The position numbers and the translations under genes were made by a program. Under the pieces are notes generated by a model, which saw nothing but the letters and a program-made list of their open reading frames with translations, was not told the DNA's origin and searched no databases. From Pseudomonadota bacterium (GTDB lineage: Bacteria; Pseudomonadota; Alphaproteobacteria; Kiloniellales; J153), in NCBI GenBank assembly GCA_022572105.1, contig JACZWN010000168.1:1-7464 (forward strand): a stretch of DNA of 7,464 bases, written 5' to 3'. Shown piece after piece: positions 1-4,421 of the stretch. Positions within the stretch are counted from its first letter, which is position 1. The number at the start of each line of letters is the position of its first letter.

Positions 1-192
1 CGGCACGTCGGGCATATCGCCGGTCACTCCGTCCGGTCCGGACGGGGCTCGGCGTCGAGACGATCGGGTCGCGACGGCGCGGCTCTGCGTGCTGGCACGG
101 CTGCTCGGTCCCCTTGTTCCGAACCTGCGGGGCCCGAGTCTAGAAGTTTCGCCCGCGCCGAACAAGCGAGCCGCGAGCGGGCGCGCGGAACG
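1..192. other. non-coding region downstream of ahcY
   Basis: No convincing gene is present. Two short inverted repeats are visible: CCGTCCG/CGGACGG with a 3-base loop at 29-45, and CGCCCGC/GCGGGCG with a 20-base loop at 150-183. A looser pair, CTTGTTC at 114-120 with GAACAAG at 160-166, interleaves with the second. The reading frames crossing this stretch are antisense or out-of-frame continuations of ahcY and resemble no protein family I recognise. It is most likely the ahcY 3' untranslated region plus spacer. Confidence 0.6.
150..183 (-). terminator. possible weak terminator hairpin after ahcY
   Basis: Starting 9 bases beyond the ahcY stop codon in the direction of transcription, arms 183-177 and 156-150 can form a 7-bp all-GC stem (CGCCCGC/GCGGGCG) around a 20-base loop. 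The sequence after the stem is GAAACTTCTAGAC, which lacks the T-run of a classical intrinsic terminator. It could equally be a chance pairing in GC-rich DNA or a 3'-end stabilising hairpin. Confidence 0.25.
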
Positions 193-1488
193 TTAGTACC
201 GGTACTGCTCGGGCTTGAAGGGGCCGTCGGGGGTGACCCCGATGTAGGCGGCCTGCGCCTCGCTCAGCTTGGTCAGCTTGGCGCCGACCTTGGCCAGGTG
301 CAGGGCGGCGACTTTTTCGTCCAGGTGCTTGGGCAGGACGTAGACCTTGCGCTGGTAATCGTCCGGGTTGGTCCACAGCTCGATCTGGGCCAGCACCTGG
401 TTGGTGAAGGAGGCGCTCATCACGAAGCTCGGGTGGCCGGTGGCGCAGCCCAGGTTCACCAGGCGCCCCTCGGCAAGCACGATGATCCGCTTGCCGTCGG
501 GAAACTCGACCTCGTCGACCTGCGGCTTGACGTTGTGCCACTGGTAATTCTTGAGCGCGCCGATCTGGATCTCGCTGTCGAAGTGGCCGATGTTGCAGAC
601 GATGGCGCGGTCCTTCATGGCGCGCATGTGCTCGATGGTGATGACGTCGATGTTGCCGGTCGCGGTGACGAAGATGTCGGCCCTGGGCGCGGCGTCTTCC
701 ATGGTCACCACCTCATAGCCCTCCATGGCCGCCTGCAGCGCGCAGATCGGATCGGCCTCGGTGACCAGCACCCGGCAGCCGGCGTTGCGTAAGCTCTCGG
801 ACGAGCCCTTGCCGACGTCGCCGAAGCCGGCCACGACCGCGACCTTGCCCGCCATCATCACGTCGGTGGCGCGGCGGATGCCGTCGACCAGGCTCTCGCG
901 GACGCCGTATTTGTTGTCGAACTTGGACTTGGTGACGCTGTCGTTGACGTTGATCGCCGGGACCAGCAGCGTGCCGGCGCGCGCCATCTCGTGGAGCCGG
1001 TGCACGCCGGTGGTGGTCTCCTCGGACAGGCCGCGCACCTGCGCCATGAGTTCGGCGTGCTTCTCGTGCATGACCGCGGTCAGGTCGCCGCCGTCGTCGA
1101 GGATCATGTTGGGGCGCCAGCCGTTGGCCCCGGTGATGGACTGCTCGATGCACCAATCGAACTCCTCCTCGGTCTCGCCCTTCCAGGCGAACACCGGCAC
1201 GCCGACCGCCGCCATCCCGGCCGCGGCGTGGTCCTGGGTCGAGAAGATGTTGCACGACGACCAACGCACCTCGGCGCCGAGCGCGGTCAGCGTCTCGATC
1301 AAGACCGCGGTCTGGATCGTCATGTGCAGGCAGCCGACGACGCGCGCGCCTTGAAGCGGCTTGGCCGTGCCGTACTCCGCGCGCAACGCCATGAGGCCCG
1401 GCATCTCGGTCTCGGCGATGGCGATTTCCTTGCGCCCCCAGTCGGCGAGCGAAATGTCGGCAACCTTGCAGTCGGTGAACTCGGCCAT
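193..1488 (-). CDS. ahcY: adenosylhomocysteinase (S-adenosyl-L-homocysteine hydrolase)
   Basis: This cytosolic enzyme reversibly splits S-adenosylhomocysteine into adenosine and homocysteine, relieving product inhibition of SAM-dependent methyltransferases and closing the activated methyl cycle. The 431-residue protein matches the compact form of the family (the human enzyme is 432 residues) and lacks the extra insertion of about 40 residues seen in many bacterial homologues. Visible landmarks are His55 in HMTIQTAVL, Asp131 in LDDGGDLT, Glu156/157 in LSEETTTGVHRL, Lys187, Asp191 and Asn192 in SVTKSKFDNKYG, the NAD Rossmann loop GFGDVGKG at 221-228, TEADPICALQA at 243-253, and the C-terminal KPEQYRY (Lys426, Tyr430) that reaches into the NAD site of a neighbouring subunit. 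All key residues are present. The ATG at 1486-1488 follows an AGAGGA Shine-Dalgarno sequence. The gene is last in the cluster, 109 bases after enzyme I, so it may be transcribed partly from its own promoter. Confidence 0.98.
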   Translation of the reverse strand: MAEFTDCKVADISLADWGRKEIAIAETEMPGLMALRAEYGTAKPLQGARVVGCLHMTIQTAVLIETLTALGAEVRWSSCNIFSTQDHAAAGMAAVGVPVFAWKGETEEEFDWCIEQSITGANGWRPNMILDDGGDLTAVMHEKHAELMAQVRGLSEETTTGVHRLHEMARAGTLLVPAINVNDSVTKSKFDNKYGVRESLVDGIRRATDVMMAGKVAVVAGFGDVGKGSSESLRNAGCRVLVTEADPICALQAAMEGYEVVTMEDAAPRADIFVTATGNIDVITIEHMRAMKDRAIVCNIGHFDSEIQIGALKNYQWHNVKPQVDEVEFPDGKRIIVLAEGRLVNLGCATGHPSFVMSASFTNQVLAQIELWTNPDDYQRKVYVLPKHLDEKVAALHLAKVGAKLTKLSEAQAAYIGVTPDGPFKPEQYRY

Positions 1489-1597
1489 GATCGTCCTCTT
1501 CCAGTGCGCGCCGAGCCCAGTGCCCGGCCGCGCGCCGGTGATGTATCAGGGCCCATGCCCCTCGGCAAGGGGTGACGGCCCGCCCCCGCCTGGCCCC
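1489..1597 (-). other. intergenic region between enzyme I and ahcY
   Basis: This 109-base gap is the longest within the operon apart from the one holding the element. It contains a small hairpin, CCCCT/AGGGG with a 5-base loop at 1558-1572, and a candidate promoter. I looked for an S-adenosylhomocysteine riboswitch, which often precedes ahcY in proteobacteria, and did not recognise its conserved core. The last bases hold the AGAGGA ribosome binding site of ahcY. Confidence 0.5.
1540..1568 (-). promoter_or_regulatory. candidate ahcY promoter
   Basis: On the minus strand TTGCCG (1568-1563) and TACATC (1545-1540) are separated by 17 bases, the spacing expected for a housekeeping sigma-70 promoter. 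The -35 box matches TTGACA at four of six positions; the -10 match is poor, at three of six. The small hairpin at 1558-1572 overlaps the -35 box. The placement 52 bases before the ahcY start is sensible, but the match is weak. Confidence 0.22.
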
Positions 1598-3415
1598 TCA
1601 CCCGGCCTCGTTGAAGTCGTCGAGGAGGGCGGAGATGCGGCCCGAGTCGGACTGGTCCATGATCGTGCGCGCGCGCTGGGTCGCGGCCTGCATGTCGAGG
1701 CGCAGGATGCGGCTTTTCACCCGCGGCAGGGCGTTCGTGGTCATCGACAATTCGCGCACGCCCAGGCCCAGGATAAGCGGCGTGAAGCGCGGGTTGCCGG
1801 CGATCTCGCCGCACACCGAGACCGGGATGCGCGCCCGGAACGCGGCCTCGATGGAGAACTGGACCAGGCGCAGCACCGCCGGGTGCAGCGGGTTGTAGAG
1901 ATGGGCGACCTGCTCCTCGCCGCGGTCGATGGCGAGCGTGTACATGGTCAGGTCGTTCGATCCGATGGCGAAGAAGTCGGCGACGTTGGCCAGCGAATCG
2001 GCGACCAGCGCCGCGCCCGGGACCTCGATCATGACCCCCAAGGGCGGCAGCGGGTCGGCGATCTTGACGCCGCGGCGCTTCAGGCGGCGCGCCACCTTGT
2101 GCAAGCATTTGCGCACCTCGTGGACCTCGTAAACCGTCGAGATCATGGGCAGGAGGATGCGCAAGGGGCCGCACACGCCGGCGCGCAGCATGGCCGCCAG
2201 CTGGGTCTCCAAGAGCTTGGGCCGCTTGAGCGAGAGCCGGATCGCGCGCAGGCCCAGCGCCGGGTTGAGGCCCTCGCTCACATGCGGCCCGAGCGAGGTG
2301 GCGAGCTTCTCGCCGCCGATGTCGAGCGTGCGCACCGTGACCGGCCGCCCGGCCATGCCGGCCACGATCTCGCTCAAGGCCGCGCACTGCTCCTCCTCAT
2401 CCGGCAGGTCGTCCCGGTTCATGTACAGGAACTCGGTGCGCAAGAGGCCGATGCCCTCGGCGCCGGCGGCCAGCGCCTGGGCCAGCTCGCGCGGCAGCTC
2501 CAGGTTGGCTTGAAGGTCGATGCGCGTGCCGTCGCGGGTCACCGCCGGCACGTTGCGCAGCCGCGTGAGCGACCGGGCCTCGCGCTCCAGCGCCTTGCGC
2601 CGGCGCCCGTAATCGGCCAGACAGCGCGCCGTCGGGTTGACGATGACCCGGCCGTTGGAGCCGTCCACGATCACCGTGTCGCCGCTTTTCGCGCCGCCGA
2701 TCAGGCCGGTCACGCCGAGCACCGCGGGCAGGCCGAGGGAGCGGGCCATGATCGCGGTATGGCCCTCGGCGCCGCCCAGCACCGTCGCGAAGCCGCGGAT
2801 CTGGCGCGGGTCCATGAGCGCCGTGTCGGCCGGGGTGATCTCCTCGGCGATGACGATGCTGTTCGGCTCGAGCTGCCCGAAACCCGTGTAGGAGGTCTTG
2901 GTCAGGTTGCGCACGACGCGCAGGCCGACCTCGCGGACGTCCTGGCCGCGCGCCGCGAGGTAAGGGTCGTTCATGGCGGCGAAGTTCTCGACGATCGCGC
3001 CGATCTCGGACATGACTGCGGATTCGGCGTTGCAGCGGGTGTCCTCGATGCGCCGCTCGATGGCGCCGATCAGGCTCGCGCTCTTGAGCATCTGCAGGTG
3101 CGCTTCGAGCAGATAGCCGAGTTCCTCCGCGGCGGCGCCGTGAAACCGCTCCGCCTTGGCGACCAGCTTGGCGACCTGGCGCCGCGACCGGGCGACGGCG
3201 CCATGGAAACGCTCCAGCTCCTCAGGAATCCGGCGCGCGGGCACCTGGTACTCGAGCACCTGGATCTCGCCGCTTTCGCGCTGGTGGGCGACCCCGATGC
3301 CGACGCCGGGCGAGACGCCGAGCCCCTCGAAGACGCGTTGCGCGGCCTTGGTCTTGGTCTTGGCGGCTGCCGTGCTCCGCCGCGTCTTCCGTCCGCCCTT
3401 GCGCTCAGTCTTCAT
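1598..3415 (-). CDS. ptsI: PTS enzyme I (phosphoenolpyruvate-protein phosphotransferase)
   Basis: Enzyme I takes phosphate from phosphoenolpyruvate onto its own histidine and passes it to HPr. The 605-residue protein has the classical EI architecture without the N-terminal GAF domain of PtsP/EI-Ntr: an N-terminal domain from about residue 28 (FEGLGVSPGVGIG), the phosphohistidine loop GGAEGHTAIMAR with His219, and the PEP-binding barrel with GLLRTEFLYM (323-332), TLDIGGEK (363-370), MIEVPGA (462-468), GSNDLT (485-490) and catalytic Cys535 in VCGEIAGN. The residue before the active His is Gly rather than the usual Ser, and the normal GGDK is GGEK. Residues 1-26 are a Lys/Arg/Thr/Ala-rich tail not needed for the fold. 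The ATG lies inside the end of the HPr gene (11-base overlap) with GAAGAAG just upstream, suggesting translational coupling; no alternative start sits nearer the conserved domain. Some pipelines would name it ptsP. Confidence 0.96.
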   Translation of the reverse strand: MKTERKGGRKTRRSTAAAKTKTKAAQRVFEGLGVSPGVGIGVAHQRESGEIQVLEYQVPARRIPEELERFHGAVARSRRQVAKLVAKAERFHGAAAEELGYLLEAHLQMLKSASLIGAIERRIEDTRCNAESAVMSEIGAIVENFAAMNDPYLAARGQDVREVGLRVVRNLTKTSYTGFGQLEPNSIVIAEEITPADTALMDPRQIRGFATVLGGAEGHTAIMARSLGLPAVLGVTGLIGGAKSGDTVIVDGSNGRVIVNPTARCLADYGRRRKALEREARSLTRLRNVPAVTRDGTRIDLQANLELPRELAQALAAGAEGIGLLRTEFLYMNRDDLPDEEEQCAALSEIVAGMAGRPVTVRTLDIGGEKLATSLGPHVSEGLNPALGLRAIRLSLKRPKLLETQLAAMLRAGVCGPLRILLPMISTVYEVHEVRKCLHKVARRLKRRGVKIADPLPPLGVMIEVPGAALVADSLANVADFFAIGSNDLTMYTLAIDRGEEQVAHLYNPLHPAVLRLVQFSIEAAFRARIPVSVCGEIAGNPRFTPLILGLGVRELSMTTNALPRVKSRILRLDMQAATQRARTIMDQSDSGRISALLDDFNEAG

Positions 3416-3683
3416 CGAACTTCTTCGCGATCAACTCGGCCAGCGCGCCGAGCGCCGCCGTCGCGGCCGGGCCCCGCGCGCGCAGCTCCAACTCGCAGCC
3501 GGGCGCAGCCGCCAGCATCATCAAGCCCAGAATCGAGGAGCCCGAGACCGCAGTGCCGTTCTTAACGACCGTGACCTCGGCGTCGAAGCTCCCGGCCAGC
3601 TTGACGAACTTCGCCGCGGCCCGGGCGTGCAGGCCGCGCTCGTTGAGGATGGTAACCACGGTTTGGGCGGAGGGCTGCGCCAT
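3405..3683 (-). CDS. ptsH: HPr phosphocarrier protein
   Basis: HPr is a small cytosolic phosphocarrier accepting phosphate from enzyme I and handing it to EIIA. The 92-residue protein has the active-site histidine His19 in ERGLHARAAAKF and a regulatory serine, Ser50, in VSGSSILGLMML. Their spacing of 31 residues equals that between His15 and Ser46 of Bacillus HPr, so Ser50 is the expected target of the HprK domain encoded two genes upstream. Ala22 replaces the proline of the classical HARPA motif. The start ATG is 12 bases after the EIIA stop codon, and the stop overlaps the enzyme I start by 11 bases, so EIIA, HPr and enzyme I look like one translational unit. Both phosphorylation sites are intact, which fits a regulatory PTS controlled by HprK. 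Confidence 0.97.
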   Translation of the reverse strand: MAQPSAQTVVTILNERGLHARAAAKFVKLAGSFDAEVTVVKNGTAVSGSSILGLMMLAAAPGCELELRARGPAATAALGALAELIAKKFDED

Positions 3684-3695
3684 CGGACCGCTCGC

Positions 3696-4106
3696 TCATT
3701 GCGCCTTGTCGGTCAGAAGCTGCGAGGCGACGTTGATGTACTTGCGCCCGGCCCGCTGCGCCTCGGCGACCGCGGTGGCAAGCGACCCGCTGTCGCGCAG
3801 GCCGGCCAGCTTGATCAGCATCGGCAGGTTGACGCCGGCGATCACCTCGACCCGCCCCTGGTCGAGCACGGAGATCGCCAGATTGGACGGGGTCCCGCCG
3901 AACATGTCGGTAAGCAGCACCACGCCGTCGCCCTCGTCGGCCCGGGCGACGCTGTCGACGATCTCCCGGCGCCGCTTTTCCATATCGTCGTCCGGCCCGA
4001 TGCAGACCGCGGCCATATTCTTCTGCGGTTCGCCGACGACGTGCTCGAGCGCCTCGATGAACTCGGCGGCCAGGCGCCCGTGGGTGACCAGTACGACTCC
4101 GATCAT
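3696..4106 (-). CDS. manX: PTS EIIA component, mannose family (stand-alone)
   Basis: This 136-residue protein is a single EIIA-Man domain that accepts phosphate from HPr. The active-site histidine is His9 in MIGVVLVTHGRLA, and the conserved Asp67 lies in LLTDMFGGTPSN, matching the His10/Asp67 pair of the Escherichia coli domain. No EIIB domain follows, and no EIIB, EIIC or EIID gene is in the window, so it probably acts by phosphorylation-dependent regulation rather than sugar uptake, as known for incomplete PTSs of Alphaproteobacteria. I chose the ATG at 4104-4106 because the first beta strand begins there and AAGGA lies 7 bases upstream. The same frame stays open for another 66 codons to an ATG at 4304, but those codons come from the inserted palindromic element and are not EIIA-like. 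A pipeline could easily annotate the longer, wrong form. Confidence 0.93.
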   Translation of the reverse strand: MIGVVLVTHGRLAAEFIEALEHVVGEPQKNMAAVCIGPDDDMEKRRREIVDSVARADEGDGVVLLTDMFGGTPSNLAISVLDQGRVEVIAGVNLPMLIKLAGLRDSGSLATAVAEAQRAGRKYINVASQLLTDKAQ

Positions 4107-4118
4107 GTCACCATCCTT
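4107..4118 (-). promoter_or_regulatory. ribosome binding site of EIIA at the element boundary
   Basis: On the minus strand AAGGA (4118-4114) precedes the EIIA ATG by 7 bases. Its first two bases, AA, belong to the TTA/TAA direct repeat flanking the inserted element. The insertion therefore hit the 5' edge of the Shine-Dalgarno sequence, and target duplication restored it. This site decides the EIIA start. Confidence 0.7.
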
Positions 4119-4119
4119 A

Positions 4120-4151
4120 TACCAAGGAGCGCTGATAATGACCCATAGAGA
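4120..4151 (+). repeat. left terminal inverted repeat
   Basis: This is the exact reverse complement of 4346-4377. It contains AAGGAG (4124-4129), 8 bases and then ATG (4138-4140), an excellent ribosome binding site and start codon pointing into the element. The flanking A at 4119 also pairs with T at 4378, so the raw palindrome is 33 bases; that base is counted in the TTA direct repeat. Confidence 0.95.
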
Positions 4152-4291
4152 CGGCTTCCCAAGGCTTTCGGCCAGGAGCGCGTGGCGCGGCGATGCGGGA
4201 CATCGCAAGCCCTGCGCGACGCCGTCCGAAAGCCTTGGGAAGCCGCCTCCGGTCGCGCAGGCGAACCGCCGGAGGGCGTCGGAAAGCCTTG
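4152..4291. repeat. internal nested inverted repeats of the element
   Basis: A perfect 20-base inverted repeat joins 4152-4171 with 4226-4245. Its core, GAAAGCCTTG (4228-4237; reverse complement at 4160-4169), recurs a third time at 4282-4291. Other pairs inside are GCGATG/CATCGC with a 5-base loop at 4190-4206, CTGCGCGAC/GTCGCGCAG at 4212-4220 and 4252-4260, and CCTCCGG/CCGGAGG at 4246-4252 and 4269-4275. The element would fold into an extended branched structure as RNA or single-stranded DNA. Confidence 0.85.
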
Positions 4292-4345
4292 ACGATGTCC
4301 CCATCGCCCGCGGCCTCCCTCCTGCCCGGCGGATCGCCCGCGCGA

Positions 4346-4377
4346 TCTCTATGGGTCATTATCAGCGCTCCTTGGTA
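4346..4377 (-). repeat. right terminal inverted repeat
   Basis: This is the exact reverse complement of 4120-4151. On the minus strand, the operon direction, it presents AAGGAG at 4373-4368 and ATG at 4359-4357, 8 bases apart. The first base past the repeat on the other side, A4345, no longer pairs with C4152. Confidence 0.95.
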
Positions 4378-4421
4378 TTAGCTTCAGCGACCCGCGGTTC
4401 TAGCGCGTTTCCGGCGCCGAA
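4378..4421 (-). other. short spacer between the rapZ stop codon and the element
   Basis: These 44 bases hold the right copy of the TTA triplet (4378-4380) and the remnant of the original hprK-rapZ to EIIA spacer. I see no terminator hairpin with a T-run, so transcription probably continues into the element and EIIA. Confidence 0.5.

Larger units (their letters stand above)
4117..4359 (-). other. element-spanning 80-codon open frame, possibly translated
   Basis: On the operon strand the right terminal repeat supplies AAGGAG, 8 bases and ATG (4359-4357). The frame runs through the whole element and ends at TAA (4119-4117), the target duplication, 10 bases before the EIIA ATG. The predicted 80-residue product is rich in Arg, Ala, Gly and Pro, starts MTHRDRAGDPPGRR and ends MGHYQRSLV, because the two ends are encoded by the same repeat. 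It resembles no domain I know and looks like translated repeat DNA. If ribosomes do use it, they would terminate next to the EIIA start, which would permit translational coupling. The open frame may be only a consequence of high GC content. Confidence 0.25.
4120..4377. mobile_element. MITE-like non-autonomous palindromic element
   Basis: A 258-base element is bounded by perfect 32-base inverted repeats (4120-4151 and 4346-4377) beginning TACCAAGGAGCG. It is flanked by the direct triplet TTA at 4117-4119 and 4378-4380, as expected of a 3-base target duplication. Because the repeats start with TA, a 2-base TA duplication is also compatible. No transposase is encoded, so it would need to be mobilised in trans. 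A TNA target is known for part of the IS5 family and TA for IS630/Tc1-like elements, but I cannot assign the family from these ends. The interior holds nested inverted repeats. It lies between the rapZ stop and the EIIA ribosome binding site. Removing it and one TTA leaves 54 bases between the genes, a normal operon spacing. Confidence 0.85.

Noticed and set aside
29..45. CCGTCCG/CGGACGG hairpin as a terminator
   Set aside because: It has a 7-bp stem without a T-run and lies about 150 bases past ahcY; such palindromes are common by chance at this GC content.
1489..1597. S-adenosylhomocysteine riboswitch ahead of ahcY
   Set aside because: The conserved core of the SAH riboswitch was not recognisable in this short gap. 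A covariance-model search would decide.
1361..3565. Plus-strand open frame of 734 codons antisense to enzyme I
   Set aside because: It is a shadow of the coding frame in GC-rich DNA: rich in Arg, Ala, Gly, Asp and His, with no recognisable domain, while the opposite strand encodes a complete enzyme I.
4103..4114. Three-codon frame ATG-GTG-ACA-TGA overlapping the EIIA start
   Set aside because: It lies within the EIIA Shine-Dalgarno spacer and is easily explained by chance.
4107..4150. Promoter created at the element-EIIA junction (TATAAG near 4121-4116)
   Set aside because: The -10-like TATAAG has no acceptable -35 at 16-18 bases, and a start there would leave almost no leader before the ribosome binding site.
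3696..4304. Longer EIIA of 202 residues starting at 4304, with GGGAGG upstream
   Set aside because: The extra 66 residues are translated from the inserted element (including SLWVIISAPWY from the terminal repeat) and have no EIIA similarity. The fold begins at MIGVVLVTHG, which has its own AAGGA site.
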